This document shows positions 18,849 to 28,597 of a stretch of DNA of 56,252 bases, piece by piece; the first letter of the stretch is position 1, and each line of letters begins with the position of its first letter. A program made the position numbers and the translations under genes. The notes beneath the pieces are model-generated. The model was given only the letters and a program-made list of their open reading frames with translations, made no database searches and was not told where the DNA came from. This DNA comes from Aureimonas altamirensis (GTDB taxonomy: Bacteria; Pseudomonadota; Alphaproteobacteria; Rhizobiales; Rhizobiaceae), in contig NZ_JAMQCO010000004.1 in assembly GCF_023702225.1 (NCBI RefSeq), positions 1 through 56,252 on the forward strand, in the 5' to 3' direction.

Positions 18849-20138
18849 TTGAGCGATGAAGGCGCCTTCTGCCGCGACTGCCTGACCGCGCAGCCGGCCG
18901 GAGCGCGCCGCTGCATCGCCTGCGGCAGTCCGCGCGTCCTGCGCCATCCCGAACTGAATGCGCTGTCCATCGCCCATATCGACTGCGACGCATTCTATGC
19001 GACGGTGGAAAAGCGCGAACGGCCCGACCTTGCCGACAAGCCGGTCATCATCGGCGGGCGCAAGCGCGGCGTGGTGCTGACCTGCTGCTACAACGCGCGA
19101 ATCTATGGCGTGCGCTCGGCGATGCCGATGTTCAAGGCGCTCGAACTCTGTCCGCATGCCGTCGTGCTGAAGCCCGACATGGCAAAATACCGCCAGGTCG
19201 GGCTGGCCGTGCGCGAGCGGATGCGCAGCCTCACGCCGCTGGTGGAGCCCCTGTCCATCGACGAGGCGTTCCTGGATCTCGAAGGCACCGAACTGCTGCA
19301 CAAGGCAACGCCGGCACTGTCGCTGGCGCGCCTGGCCGAGGCCGTCGAACGCGACCTTGGAATCACCGTCTCCATCGGCCTGTCGCACAACAAGTTCCTG
19401 GCCAAGCTGGCGTCGGACCTGCAGAAGCCGCGGGGCTTTTCCGTAATCGGCAAGGCCGAAACGACAACCCTTCTGGCCGGTCGCAAGGTTACGTCGATCT
19501 GGGGCGTCGGTTCTGCCACGGCGCGCAGCCTGGCGGTGGACGGCATCACGATGATCGCGCAGTTGCAGGAGATGGAACAGGAGACGCTGATGCGGCGGTA
19601 CGGCGTCATGGGCCAACGCCTGTGGCGCCTCTCGCGCGGGATCGACGACCGGCGCGTCGACCCATCCGGGGAGGCAAAGAGCATCTCCGCCGAGACGACA
19701 TTCGACAAGGATCTGTCGCGACCGGAAGAGTTGCTGCCGATCCTGCGGACGCTTTGCGAAAAGGTCGCGCACAGGCTCAAGCAGACCGACCTTGCCGGCA
19801 CGACCGTCGTGTTGAAGCTGAAGACTGCGGATTTCCGCGCGCGGACGCGCAATCGTAAGCTGGCGGACCCAACCCGCCTGGCCGACCGGCTTTTCGCGAC
19901 GGGGCGCGAGCTTCTCCTGCGCGAGTTGGACGGAACGCGTTTCCGGCTGCTCGGCATCGGCTGCAACGAATTCGCACCGGCGGTCCACGCCGACCCGCCC
20001 GACATGCTGGATCCAGGCCTTGAGAAGCGCGCCATGGCGGAAGCCGCGCTCGATGCGCTGCGTGGACGCTTCGGAGATCGCTCCATCGAAACCGGCTACA
20101 CGTTTCGGCCGCAGTCCCGCGCCAAGGATGGCGGGTAA
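18849..20138 (+). CDS. dinB: DNA polymerase IV
   Basis: A 429-residue Y-family translesion polymerase. The catalytic acidic residues lie in [17 protein letters not shown] and [13 protein letters not shown]. The steric region [16 protein letters not shown], the palm [20 protein letters not shown] and a C-terminal little-finger domain follow. A rhizobial-type N-terminal extension carries a four-cysteine element (CRDC ... CIAC). The start is a TTG at 18849, 7 nt after a GGGAGA ribosome binding site; no upstream ATG is available. No alphaproteobacterial LexA box is visible near it. It is likely read from the upstream DUF3572 promoter. Confidence 0.96.
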   Translation: MSDEGAFCRDCLTAQPAGARRCIACGSPRVLRHPELNALSIAHIDCDAFYATVEKRERPDLADKPVIIGGRKRGVVLTCCYNARIYGVRSAMPMFKALELCPHAVVLKPDMAKYRQVGLAVRERMRSLTPLVEPLSIDEAFLDLEGTELLHKATPALSLARLAEAVERDLGITVSIGLSHNKFLAKLASDLQKPRGFSVIGKAETTTLLAGRKVTSIWGVGSATARSLAVDGITMIAQLQEMEQETLMRRYGVMGQRLWRLSRGIDDRRVDPSGEAKSISAETTFDKDLSRPEELLPILRTLCEKVAHRLKQTDLAGTTVVLKLKTADFRARTRNRKLADPTRLADRLFATGRELLLRELDGTRFRLLGIGCNEFAPAVHADPPDMLDPGLEKRAMAEAALDALRGRFGDRSIETGYTFRPQSRAKDGG

Positions 20139-20153
20139 CTCGGAGCTGCATCG

Positions 20154-21293
20154 ATGACGAATCATTCCCGCATCGCCCTGGCGGCGTCCGCCGCCCTCTT
20201 CCTTGCGCCGCAGGCGCTGGCCGGCGAAGCCGAAGTCAGGGCGGCTGCCGATGACGCGGCCCGCACGATCATGCAGCGGCACGACGTGCCGGGACTTGCC
20301 ATCGCCGTCACGCAGGACGGCGAAAGCCATGTCTTCAATTACGGCGTTGCCGCACGCGACGGAGGCATTCCCGTCACCGACGATACCATCTTCGAGGTCG
20401 GCTCCGTCAGCAAGACGTTCACTGCCGCGCTCGGCGGCGTCGCCAAGCGGAAAGGGCTTTTAAAGGACGACGATGCCGCCGGCACCTTTCTTCCCTGGCT
20501 GGCGGACGGCGCGCTGGGGCGGACCCCCGTCATGAACCTCGCCACCTATACGGCCGGTGGCCTGCCCCTGCAGTTTCCCGATGGGGTCAGCGACGAGGCA
20601 TCCATGAATGCCTGGTTCAGGGGCTGGAAGCCGGATGGCGCGCCGGGCGACAGCCGCCGATACTCCAACCCGAGCATCGGCCTCTATGGTGCGGCGGTGG
20701 CCGCCGCCATGGACGGCGATTTCGCCGAACTGATGCAACGCGAGATCATCTTGCCGCTGGAGCTGCGCAACACGTACACCCATGTACCGGACGAGCGCAT
20801 GGACGATTACGCATGGGGCCTCAACCGCGACGGCCGGCAGGTGCGCGTCAATCCGGGTGCGCTGGATACGGAGGCCTACGGCATCAAGACGACGGCATCC
20901 GACCTTGCGCGGTTTCTGGAAGCCCAGATGGACGCCGACAGTCTCGGCGGCAGCCTGGCGGAGGCGCAGAAGCCGCAGTTCCGGATCGGGCCGATGCTGC
21001 AGGCCTATGGCTGGGAGATCTACGAAGACCCGGCCGACCTCGACGCGCTGCTGGCAGGCAATTCGACCGACATGGCGATGAAGCCGCAGGACGCCCGTCC
21101 GCTGGAAACGGAACCGGTCCTGCCCCACGCGCTCTACAACAAGACGGGCTCTACCGGCGGTTTCGGAGCCTATGTCGCCTTCCTGCCCGATCGGCAGGCC
21201 GGGATCGCCATCCTGGCCAATCGCAACTACCCGAATGCCGACCGCATCCGGGCAGCCCATGCGATCCTGCAGGCGATGGGCGCCATCGACTGA
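20154..21293 (+). CDS. ampC: Class C (AmpC-type) beta-lactamase
   Basis: A 379-residue exported serine hydrolase with a Sec signal peptide (hydrophobic segment to about A23). All class C signatures are present: S84-V-S-K87, Y170-S-N172 and K330-T-G332. In addition, long AmpC-specific blocks can be read: DDYAWGLNRDG, NPGALDTEAYGIKTTASDLA, and GSTGGFGAYVAFLPDRQAGI followed by ANRNYPNADR. This is more specific than a general esterase or PBP-like S12 enzyme. No ampR regulator is adjacent. The gene is 15 nt after dinB, and its stop lies only 3 nt from the convergent dnaE stop. Hydrolytic spectrum cannot be read from sequence. Confidence 0.92.
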   Translation: MTNHSRIALAASAALFLAPQALAGEAEVRAAADDAARTIMQRHDVPGLAIAVTQDGESHVFNYGVAARDGGIPVTDDTIFEVGSVSKTFTAALGGVAKRKGLLKDDDAAGTFLPWLADGALGRTPVMNLATYTAGGLPLQFPDGVSDEASMNAWFRGWKPDGAPGDSRRYSNPSIGLYGAAVAAAMDGDFAELMQREIILPLELRNTYTHVPDERMDDYAWGLNRDGRQVRVNPGALDTEAYGIKTTASDLARFLEAQMDADSLGGSLAEAQKPQFRIGPMLQAYGWEIYEDPADLDALLAGNSTDMAMKPQDARPLETEPVLPHALYNKTGSTGGFGAYVAFLPDRQAGIAILANRNYPNADRIRAAHAILQAMGAID

Positions 21294-21296
21294 CGT

Positions 21297-24200
21297 TCAG
21301 CTCAGTTCGACATCCAGCACCCCGGGCGCGGCCTTGATCGCGCCGGCCATCTGCGGCGACACGCGGAACCGGCCCGGCAGGAGCAGTTCGACCTCCCGCT
21401 CGCCATTGTCCTGCACCAGCACCAGCGAAACCTCGCTGTCGCCGCCGGCGGCCAGATGGCTGCGGAAGGTGGCCAGGGGGCGCGCATCGCGCATGAAGAT
21501 CTTCATGGCCTTCTGCATGCGGGCTGCCTGCGCCTCCAGGCTTTCCACGCCCTGCGCCCGCAGCGATATGCCCTCGGGCCGCTCCTCCGCCGATACGGAG
21601 ACGATAACCGAGGCGCCCGCCTCCAGCATGTCGCGGAAATTCACCAGCATCTCGGTAAACAGGACGATCTCGAACTGGCCGGTGGGATCCGACAATTGCA
21701 CGATGCCGATCTTGCCGCCGGTCCGCGTCTTGCGCTCCTGCCGGCTGGTAACGGTTCCGGCCACGCGGCCCGCCGTCGCTCCCTTGCGCACCGATGCCGA
21801 CAATTCGGCGTAGGATTGCACGTTCAACCGCTTCAGCGCGGCCTTGTACTCGTCCAGCGGGTGCGCCGACAGATAGAAGCCGATGGACTGGAACTCGCGC
21901 AGCAGGCGTTCGGCCGTCGTCCACAGGGGCGCATCCTTCAGGGCCAGCGGCTCCGGCTCGCCGCCGCCGCCGAACATGTCGTGCTGGCCGCTCAGCCGCC
22001 CGTCATTGACCATGATCGCATAGGCCGACAGGCGCTCGATATTGCCGCACAGCCGGGCGCGGTCGTGGCCGAAGCAATCCAGCGCACCGGCGGTGATGAG
22101 GCATTCCAGCGTCCGCTTGTTCACGATCTTCGGATCGATCCGGGCGCAGAAATCCTCGAGCGACCGGAACGGCCCGTTGGCGCGCTCCGACACGATATGG
22201 TCCACCGCATGCTCGCCGACGCCCTTGATGGCGGCCAGGGAGTAGAAGATGCACCCCTTCTCCACCTCGAAGGGGCGGAACGACGTCTGCACGGATGGCG
22301 CCACCACCTCGATGCCGAGGCGCTTGGCGTCGTTGCGGAAGTCGTTGAGCTTGTCCGTGTTGTTCATGTCCAGCGTCATCGACGCGGCCAGGAACTCCGT
22401 CGGATAGTTCGCCTTCAGATAGGCCGTATGATAGGCGACAAGGGCATAGGCGGCGGCGTGGCTCTTGTTGAAACCGTAATCGGCGAACTTGGCCAGAAGG
22501 TCGAAGATCGTGTTGGCCTGCCCCTTCGCGATACCGCCCTCGATACAACCCTCGACGAAGCGCTCGCGCTGCTTGTCCATCTCGGCACGAATCTTCTTGC
22601 CCATGGCGCGGCGCAGAAGATCGGCTTCCCCGAGCGTGTAGCCTGCCAGAACCTGGGCGATCTGCATCACCTGTTCCTGGTAGACGATCACGCCCTGCGT
22701 TTCGCGCAGGATCGGCTCGATCTTGGGGTGGATGATCTCCACCTCTTCTTCCTTGTGCTTGCGTGCGTTGTAGACCGGGATGTTCTCCATCGGCCCCGGC
22801 CGGTACAAGGCCACCAGCGCGATGATATCCTCGAAGCAGTCGGGGCGCATGCCGATGAGCGCCTTGCGCATGCCCACCGATTCCACCTGGAACACGCCCA
22901 CCGTCTCGCCACGCGCCAGCATCTCGTAGGATGCGGCGTCGTCGAGCGGGATGGAACCGAGATCGATGTCCACCCCCTGCCGCGCGATTAGTTGAACCGC
23001 CGTCTGCAGGGTAGTCAGCGTCTTCAGGCCCAGGAAGTCGAACTTGACGAGCCCGGCCTGCTCCACCCACTTCATGTTGTACTGGGTCACGGGCATGTCG
23101 GACCGCGGATCCCGGTACATCGGCACGAGCTGCGACAGCGGCCTGTCGCCGATCACGATGCCGGCGGCGTGGGTGGACGCGTGGCGGTAGAGCCCCTCCA
23201 GCTTGAGTGCGATGGCGATCAGCCGGTCGACCACCTCTTCCTTTTCGCGCGCTTCCTGCAGGCGCGGTTCTTCCTCGAGGGCCTGCGCCAGCGTCACCGG
23301 GTTGGCGGGGTTGGCCGGCACGAGCTTGCACAGCTTGTCGACATGGCCGTAGCTCATCTCCAGGACGCGGCCGACATCACGCAGGACGGCGCGCGCCTGC
23401 ATGGAACCGAAGGTGATGATCTGCGCCACCTGGTCGCGCCCGTACTTCGCCTGCACGTAGCGGATAACCTCTTCGCGCCGGTCCTGGCAGAAGTCGATGT
23501 CGAAATCCGGCATCGAGACGCGGTCAGGATTCAGGAAGCGCTCGAACAGCAGCGAGAAGCGCAGGGGATCGAGGTCGGTGATGGTCAGCGAATAGGCGAC
23601 GAGCGAGCCCGCGCCGGAACCGCGCCCCGGCCCCACGGGAATGCCGTTGGCCTTGGCCCACTTGATGAAGTCCGCCACGATCAGGAAGTAACCCGGAAAC
23701 TTCATCCGCTCGATGATCGACAGTTCGAAGGCCAGCCGGTCGCGGTAATCCTGCTCGCTCTGCCCGGCCGCGGGCCCATGCGAGCGCAACCGCCGTTCGA
23801 GCCCCTCTTCCGCCTGGCGCCGCAGCTCGGCAGCCTCGGCGTCGATGGCCGATTCCGCCGGCTCGTCCCCGGTGGTGAAACGCGGCAGGATAGGCTTCCG
23901 CGTCCGGGGACGGAACGAGCAGCGTCGGGCGATCTCGATCGTATTGTCGATCGCTTCCGGCAGGTCGGCGAACAGAGCCGCCATCTGGTCCTGCGACTTC
24001 AGGCAATGATCGGGCGAAAGCCGCCGCCTGTCCTCATGGCTGACGAGGCGGTTGCTGGCGACCGCGATGAGTGCGTCATGTGCGTCGAAGTCTTCGGCAC
24101 AGAAGAAGAACGGTTCGTTGGTGGCGACCAGCGGCAACCCCATCTCGTAGGCAAGATCGAGCATCTGCGGCTCCGTTCGCCGGCCGCGCGTCCCGTGGCG

Positions 24201-24764
24201 CTGAAGCTCCACGTAGAGGCGGTCGCCGAAGGCGGCGCGCAGGACTTCCAGCCGCTGGCGGGCCACCACCATGCGGCCGGCTGCCAGCGCCGTGCCGATC
24301 GGGCCGAGCGGACCGCCCGTCAGGCAGATGATCCCCCCTGCCTTCTCCGAGATCCAGTCGGCCAGCACATGCGGGCGCTGGTCTCCTTCGTGCCGCAGAT
24401 AGGCCATTGAGACGATCTCGACGAGGTTCTCGTAGCCGGAATCGTCCATCGCGATCAGCACCAGCGGTGCGGTCGCGCTTTCCTTGTCGCGGGCGGAATC
24501 CGCCTCCCCGTCCTGAAAATCCACGTCGAGCTGACAGCCGATGATGGGCTGGATACCGGCCTTGGCCGCCTTTTCCGAAAACTCGAGGGCCCCGAACAGA
24601 TTGTTCGTGTCGGCGATCCCGATGGCGGGGGCATTGTCGCCCTTGGCATGCTTGATGATCTGGTCGAGCCGCAATGCGCCTTCGAGCAGTGAATAGGCGC
24701 TGTGCACCCTGAGGTGGATGAACCTGAGCGGTCGTGCGGGGGTGCCCGTCGATTCGGTCATCAT
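21297..24764 (-). CDS. dnaE: DNA polymerase III alpha subunit
   Basis: A 1155-residue replicative polymerase subunit. The N-terminal PHP domain starts FIHLRVHSAYSLLEGAL. The polymerase core has the catalytic aspartates in SMPDFDIDFCQDRREEV and the PVGPGRGSGAGSLVAYSL loop. Downstream are helix-hairpin-helix, OB-fold and C-terminal clamp-binding regions. The length matches DnaE1, not DnaE2/ImuC, and no imuA/imuB genes are adjacent. The start is the ATG at 24764 or the immediately following ATG, behind AGGAGACG. It lies downstream of the small SOS-controlled peptide gene, separated by 139 bp with a GC-rich hairpin. Confidence 0.98.
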   Translation of the reverse strand: MMTESTGTPARPLRFIHLRVHSAYSLLEGALRLDQIIKHAKGDNAPAIGIADTNNLFGALEFSEKAAKAGIQPIIGCQLDVDFQDGEADSARDKESATAPLVLIAMDDSGYENLVEIVSMAYLRHEGDQRPHVLADWISEKAGGIICLTGGPLGPIGTALAAGRMVVARQRLEVLRAAFGDRLYVELQRHGTRGRRTEPQMLDLAYEMGLPLVATNEPFFFCAEDFDAHDALIAVASNRLVSHEDRRRLSPDHCLKSQDQMAALFADLPEAIDNTIEIARRCSFRPRTRKPILPRFTTGDEPAESAIDAEAAELRRQAEEGLERRLRSHGPAAGQSEQDYRDRLAFELSIIERMKFPGYFLIVADFIKWAKANGIPVGPGRGSGAGSLVAYSLTITDLDPLRFSLLFERFLNPDRVSMPDFDIDFCQDRREEVIRYVQAKYGRDQVAQIITFGSMQARAVLRDVGRVLEMSYGHVDKLCKLVPANPANPVTLAQALEEEPRLQEAREKEEVVDRLIAIALKLEGLYRHASTHAAGIVIGDRPLSQLVPMYRDPRSDMPVTQYNMKWVEQAGLVKFDFLGLKTLTTLQTAVQLIARQGVDIDLGSIPLDDAASYEMLARGETVGVFQVESVGMRKALIGMRPDCFEDIIALVALYRPGPMENIPVYNARKHKEEEVEIIHPKIEPILRETQGVIVYQEQVMQIAQVLAGYTLGEADLLRRAMGKKIRAEMDKQRERFVEGCIEGGIAKGQANTIFDLLAKFADYGFNKSHAAAYALVAYHTAYLKANYPTEFLAASMTLDMNNTDKLNDFRNDAKRLGIEVVAPSVQTSFRPFEVEKGCIFYSLAAIKGVGEHAVDHIVSERANGPFRSLEDFCARIDPKIVNKRTLECLITAGALDCFGHDRARLCGNIERLSAYAIMVNDGRLSGQHDMFGGGGEPEPLALKDAPLWTTAERLLREFQSIGFYLSAHPLDEYKAALKRLNVQSYAELSASVRKGATAGRVAGTVTSRQERKTRTGGKIGIVQLSDPTGQFEIVLFTEMLVNFRDMLEAGASVIVSVSAEERPEGISLRAQGVESLEAQAARMQKAMKIFMRDARPLATFRSHLAAGGDSEVSLVLVQDNGEREVELLLPGRFRVSPQMAGAIKAAPGVLDVELS

Positions 24765-24877
24765 CGTCTCCTGCAGGTGGATTCCGGATCGGCGGCGATC
24801 TGCCAGCCGGTGCCGCCAGACACTAGCGCGGGCGGGTCTTCGAGTCTTCCCTCGGCAACCCGGTCGCCGAGGTCATC

Positions 24878-24895
24878 CCCGGCAATCATGCCGGG
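24878..24895 (-). terminator. GC-rich hairpin after the small SOS peptide gene
   Basis: A 7-bp perfect stem, CCCGGCA (24878-24884) with TGCCGGG (24889-24895), and a 4-nt loop. It lies 8 nt downstream of the stop codon of the 27-codon gene on the minus strand. No T tract follows, so it may be a weak terminator or an RNA-stabilising hairpin ahead of dnaE rather than a classical terminator. Confidence 0.4.
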
Positions 24896-24903
24896 AGCGA
24901 TCG

Positions 24904-24987
24904 TCACAGGGCATGGATGACGAGCGAGAACCCAAGCACGAAACCCGAGATGGCGGTAAGCGAGAGAAGTTCACGAACGATGGTCAT
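24904..24987 (-). CDS. 27-aa hydrophobic membrane peptide, SOS-controlled, SidA-like candidate
   Basis: A 28-codon frame (27 aa plus TGA) that begins MTIVRELLSLTAISG and ends SLVIHAL. A charged N-terminus (R5, E6) is followed by about 20 uninterrupted apolar residues, enough for one inner-membrane helix. An AAAGGA Shine-Dalgarno lies 7 nt before the ATG, and a perfect GTTC-N7-GTTC LexA box lies 21 nt before it. No sequence identity is claimed. In size, single-helix topology and SOS control it resembles Caulobacter SidA (29 aa), which is LexA-controlled and blocks division through FtsW/FtsN. It sits upstream of dnaE and downstream of lolD on the same strand. It is below the length cutoff of most gene finders. 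Confidence 0.75.
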   Translation of the reverse strand: MTIVRELLSLTAISGFVLGFSLVIHAL

Positions 24988-25008
24988 GTCATGATCCTTT
25001 CCGTTTTC

Positions 25009-25023
25009 GTTCGCTATTTGTTC
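25009..25023 (-). promoter_or_regulatory. LexA (SOS) box and overlapping promoter of the 27-aa peptide gene
   Basis: The plus strand reads GTTC GCTATTT GTTC at 25009-25023, that is GAAC-N7-GAAC on the transcribed strand. This is a perfect match to the direct-repeat LexA operator known for alphaproteobacteria. A TTGACG hexamer at 25045-25040 on the minus strand can act as the -35, and the operator covers the expected -10/start region, the usual place for repression. The first codon of the small peptide gene is 21 nt downstream. Confidence 0.85.
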
Positions 25024-25075
25024 TCTTTTTGATCCTACCCGTCAAGCCCAAAGCGGAGCGGAGCGCGCGTTAAGG

Positions 25076-25780
25076 TTAAGAGGTCTCGGCCCCGAGGCCG
25101 TCGAAGGGTACGATGCGCCCGTCGGCCAGGGTCACGACGCGGTCCATGCGCCGGGCCAGTTCGTGATTATGCGTTGCGATCAGCGCGGCCACGCCGGACT
25201 GTCGCACGAGGGCGGTGAGCGCGTCGAAGACGTAATGCGACGTCACCGGGTCGAGATTGCCGGTGGGCTCGTCCGCCAGAAGGACGTAGGGGTTGTTGGC
25301 AACGGCCCGGGCGATGGCGACGCGTTGCTGCTCGCCGCCGGACAGTTCCGCGGGGCGATGCTCGGCGCGCTTGCCGATACGCAGGTAGCCGAGTAGCTGT
25401 TCGGCGCGTTCCGCGGCCTTGCGACGTGGCAGGCCGGCGATCATCTGCGGCAGCATGACGTTTTCCAGCGCCGAGAACTCGGGCAGCAGATGGTGGAACT
25501 GGTAGACGAATCCGATGGCGTTGCGCCGTGCGCTCGTCCGTTCGGCATCCGACAGCGCGCAGCAGGCCTGTCCGCCGATATAGACCTCTCCGCCGTCGGG
25601 CCGCTCCAGCAGCCCGGCGATGTGCAGAAGCGTCGACTTGCCTGCGCCGGACGGCGCGACCAGCGCGACCATCTCGCCCGGCACCATCGCGAAATCGGCC
25701 TTGTCAAGGATGACGAGTTCGTTCTCGCCCTGCGTGTATCGGCGCTCGACTGCGTCGAGCCTCAACATCGTATCGGTCAT
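25076..25780 (-). CDS. lolD: Lipoprotein-releasing system ATP-binding protein
   Basis: A 234-residue ABC ATPase that powers release of outer-membrane lipoproteins from the inner membrane together with LolC. The Walker A ([15 protein letters not shown]), Q-loop region ([18 protein letters not shown]), signature ([15 protein letters not shown]), Walker B ([13 protein letters not shown]) and H-loop histidine (ATHNHELA) are all present. The start ATG at 25780 overlaps the lolC stop by 4 nt. The C-terminus is GLGAETS and the stop TAA lies 31 bp from the -35 of the downstream SOS promoter. Confidence 0.96.
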   Translation of the reverse strand: MTDTMLRLDAVERRYTQGENELVILDKADFAMVPGEMVALVAPSGAGKSTLLHIAGLLERPDGGEVYIGGQACCALSDAERTSARRNAIGFVYQFHHLLPEFSALENVMLPQMIAGLPRRKAAERAEQLLGYLRIGKRAEHRPAELSGGEQQRVAIARAVANNPYVLLADEPTGNLDPVTSHYVFDALTALVRQSGVAALIATHNHELARRMDRVVTLADGRIVPFDGLGAETS

Positions 25781-27072
25781 TCGTAACGCAGGGCCTCTAC
25801 GGGGTCGAGCCGGGATGCCTGCCAGGACGGCAGCAAGGTGGCCAGGAAGGACATGCCGACAGCCATCGCGACCACCGTGACGACCTCTCCCACCTGCACT
25901 TCGGCAGGCAGGCGGCTCAGGAAGTAGAATTCGGGGTTGAAGATCGTCGTGCCCGAAATCCACGAGAAGAATTGGCGCAGGTTCTCGATGTTGAGGCAGA
26001 AGACCACGCCCAGGACAAGGCCCGCCAGCGTGCCTGCGACGCCGATCGACGCGCCGGTGATCAGAAAGATCCGCATGATCGCGCCCTTGGTGGCGCCCAT
26101 CGTGCGCAGGATGGCGATAGCGCTGCCCTTGTCCTTCACCAGCATGAACAGGCCGGAGATGATGTTCAGCGCGGCAACCAGCACGATCAGCGTCAGGATG
26201 ATGAACATCACGTTCCGCTCCACCTGCAGGGCCGAGAAGAAGCTGGCGTTCTGCTGCTGCCAGGTCACCGTGTAGCCGGGGCGCCCGGCGGCCTGCTCGA
26301 TCGGCCCCTGCAGGGACACGACCGCGTCCGGGTTGGCGACGAATATCTCGATCTGCTGCGCCTGGTCCTCGCTGTTGAAGAACAGCTGCGCTTCCGACAG
26401 CGGCATGTAGACATAGGCGGCGTCGTATTCCGACAGGCCGATCTCGAAGATCGCCGACACCGGATACGCCTTGACGCGCGGCGTGTTGCCGAAGGGGGTG
26501 ACGTCTCCTTCCGGCGATACGAGGGTGATCATGTCGCCGAGGGCCAGGCCCAGCGAGGATGCCAGACGGCTGCCGACGGCGACACCGCCGCTGTCGTCGA
26601 ACCCGTCCAGCGTACCGCCGCGGATATTGTCGGCGATGGGGGCGAGCTTCTTCAGATCGGCCTCGCGCACGCCTTTCACGAGGGCGCCGGTGCCGGCCGA
26701 GTTGGCCCCGCTGGCCAACACCTGCCCCTGCACCAGCGGCATGGTGAACTGGACGCCCGACACGCCGTCGATCCGCTGCGCCACGGTATCGAAATCGCGC
26801 AGCGGCGTATCGATGGGCATCAGGATCACATGGCCGTTGACGCCCAGGATGCGCGTCAGAAGCTCGGTCCGGAAACCGTTCATCACCGACATCACGATGA
26901 TGAGGGCGGCCACGCCCAGCATGATGCCGACAAAGGAGAAGCCGGCGATCACCGACACGCCGGCATCGCGGCGGCGGGCGCGTAGGTATCGCCCCGCGAT
27001 CATCCATTCGAAGCGCGAGAAGGGGCGCGTGCCGCCGGCCGCGCCGGGCAGGTCGCCGGCAGGCACGGTCAT
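25777..27072 (-). CDS. lolC: Lipoprotein-releasing system permease
   Basis: A 431-residue LolC/LolE-type MacB-family permease. One transmembrane helix lies near the N-terminus ([21 protein letters not shown]), then a large periplasmic domain of about 230 residues, then three more helices ([19 protein letters not shown] onward). The C-terminus [13 protein letters not shown] is the family-typical FtsX-like ending. A single permease gene, rather than separate lolC and lolE, is normal for alphaproteobacteria. It overlaps the proS stop and the lolD start by 4 nt each, indicating translational coupling of proS-lolC-lolD. Confidence 0.95.
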   Translation of the reverse strand: MTVPAGDLPGAAGGTRPFSRFEWMIAGRYLRARRRDAGVSVIAGFSFVGIMLGVAALIIVMSVMNGFRTELLTRILGVNGHVILMPIDTPLRDFDTVAQRIDGVSGVQFTMPLVQGQVLASGANSAGTGALVKGVREADLKKLAPIADNIRGGTLDGFDDSGGVAVGSRLASSLGLALGDMITLVSPEGDVTPFGNTPRVKAYPVSAIFEIGLSEYDAAYVYMPLSEAQLFFNSEDQAQQIEIFVANPDAVVSLQGPIEQAAGRPGYTVTWQQQNASFFSALQVERNVMFIILTLIVLVAALNIISGLFMLVKDKGSAIAILRTMGATKGAIMRIFLITGASIGVAGTLAGLVLGVVFCLNIENLRQFFSWISGTTIFNPEFYFLSRLPAEVQVGEVVTVVAMAVGMSFLATLLPSWQASRLDPVEALRYE

Positions 27073-28391
27073 GCGGACAGCCGCGCGACGAGGCCTGCCA
27101 ACGGCACGGTCTCGCGCTCGCCGGTAGCGCGATGCTTGATCTCCACCTCGCCGGCCTTGGCGCCGCGCGGCCCGACGATCACCTGCAGCGGCAGGCCGAT
27201 CAGATCCATCGTGGCGAACTTGGCCCCTGCCCGCGTATCCTCGTCGTCATAGAGGACATCGAGCCCGGCACGGCCGAGTTCGCGGTAGAGACCCTCGCAG
27301 GCGGTGTCGCAATCGGCATCGCCGGGCTTCATGTTGATGAGGCCGATATCGAAGGGCGCAACGCCCTTCGGCCAGACGATGCCGGCCTCGTCGTGCGAGG
27401 CTTCGATGATGGCGGCCACGAGCCGGCTCGGCCCGATGCCGTAGGACCCCATGTGAACCGGGGCGTCCTTGCCGTCCGGACCGGTCACGAAGGCCTTCAT
27501 CGGCTCGGAATACTTCGTGCCGAAATGGAAGATATGCCCCACCTCGATGCCGCGCGCAGCGACGCGCTCCGCCTCGGGAAGAGCGTTCCAGGCGGCTTCG
27601 TCGTGCATCTCCTCGGTCGCGGCATAGGGCCGGGTCCACTCGCTGACGATCTCGGCCAGCTCATTCTTGTCGGAAAAGTCGACGTCGTGCGACGGCACCT
27701 TAATGTCGAGATAGTCGCGCTGGCAGAACACCTCGCTCTCGCCGGTCGATGCGAGGATGATGAATTCGTGGCTCAGTTCGCCGCCGATGGGGCCGGTATC
27801 GGCCCGCATGGGAATGGCCTTCAGGCCGCAGCGCTCGAAGGTGCGCAGATAGGCCACGAACATGCGATCATAGGCCACCTTGGCCGATTCGTAGTCGACG
27901 TCGAAGGAGTAGGCATCCTTCATCAGGAACTCGCGCGAGCGCATGACGCCGAATCTCGGGCGCACCTCGTCGCGGAACTTCCATTGCACATGGTACAGGT
28001 TGAGCGGCAGATCCTTGTAGGAGCGCACATAGGAGCGGAAGATATCGGTGACCATCTCCTCGTTGGTCGGGCCGAACAGCAGATCGCGCTCGTGCCGGTC
28101 GGTGATCCGCAGCATCTCCTTGCCGTAATCGTCATAGCGGCCGCTCTCGCGCCAGAGATCCGCCGACTGGATCGTCGGCATCAGGATTTCGATCGCGCCG
28201 GATCGGTTCTGCTCCTCCCGGATGATGTCGCAGACCTTGTCCAGCACCTTCTTGCCGAGCGGCAGCCATGAATAAAGGCCCGCGGCCTGCTGGCGGATCA
28301 TGCCGGCACGGAGCATCAGCCGGTGGGAGACGATCTCGGCTTCCTTCGGTGTCTCTTTGAGGATGGGAAGAAAATAGCTGGAGAGACGCAT
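27069..28391 (-). CDS. proS: Prolyl-tRNA synthetase
   Basis: A 440-residue class II ProRS. The N-terminal [19 protein letters not shown], the [14 protein letters not shown] segment (class II motif 2 region), the [17 protein letters not shown] block and the [18 protein letters not shown] motif 3 are clear, followed by the anticodon-binding domain. The short form lacks the editing (INS) domain, as usual in alphaproteobacteria, so trans-editing would be by a free-standing ProXp/YbaK-type protein if present. The start ATG at 28391 is the family start. A TTGCAA/ATAAGA pair about 50-75 bp upstream is a possible promoter. Confidence 0.97.
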   Translation of the reverse strand: MRLSSYFLPILKETPKEAEIVSHRLMLRAGMIRQQAAGLYSWLPLGKKVLDKVCDIIREEQNRSGAIEILMPTIQSADLWRESGRYDDYGKEMLRITDRHERDLLFGPTNEEMVTDIFRSYVRSYKDLPLNLYHVQWKFRDEVRPRFGVMRSREFLMKDAYSFDVDYESAKVAYDRMFVAYLRTFERCGLKAIPMRADTGPIGGELSHEFIILASTGESEVFCQRDYLDIKVPSHDVDFSDKNELAEIVSEWTRPYAATEEMHDEAAWNALPEAERVAARGIEVGHIFHFGTKYSEPMKAFVTGPDGKDAPVHMGSYGIGPSRLVAAIIEASHDEAGIVWPKGVAPFDIGLINMKPGDADCDTACEGLYRELGRAGLDVLYDDEDTRAGAKFATMDLIGLPLQVIVGPRGAKAGEVEIKHRATGERETVPLAGLVARLSA

Positions 28392-28564
28392 GATGCCCCG
28401 AAAGGTATTGGATGGCCGGAAAATGAACCGACTTCTTATCGTCAGTTCGAGGGCTTGCAAAGCATGATCGGGATGATGCCCTGCCCGAATCCGGCTTCGC
28501 ACAACCCGCTGCCAAGGACGCAGGCGATTTGTTCAAAAAAGTGACACGAAACGCAAAATTCCTG

Positions 28565-28591
28565 ATGACAGACATTAAACTCTTGTAATAT
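28565..28591 (+). promoter_or_regulatory. Candidate promoter of the 28.6-kb small RNA
   Basis: On the plus strand ATGACA (28565-28570) and TAATAT (28586-28591) are arranged like -35 and -10 hexamers, but the 15-nt spacer is short. TAATAT is a strong -10 in an otherwise GC-rich region. It would place the transcription start near 28598. No plus-strand gene follows before the terminator at 28722-28753. Confidence 0.45.
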
Positions 28592-28597
28592 GGTTTC

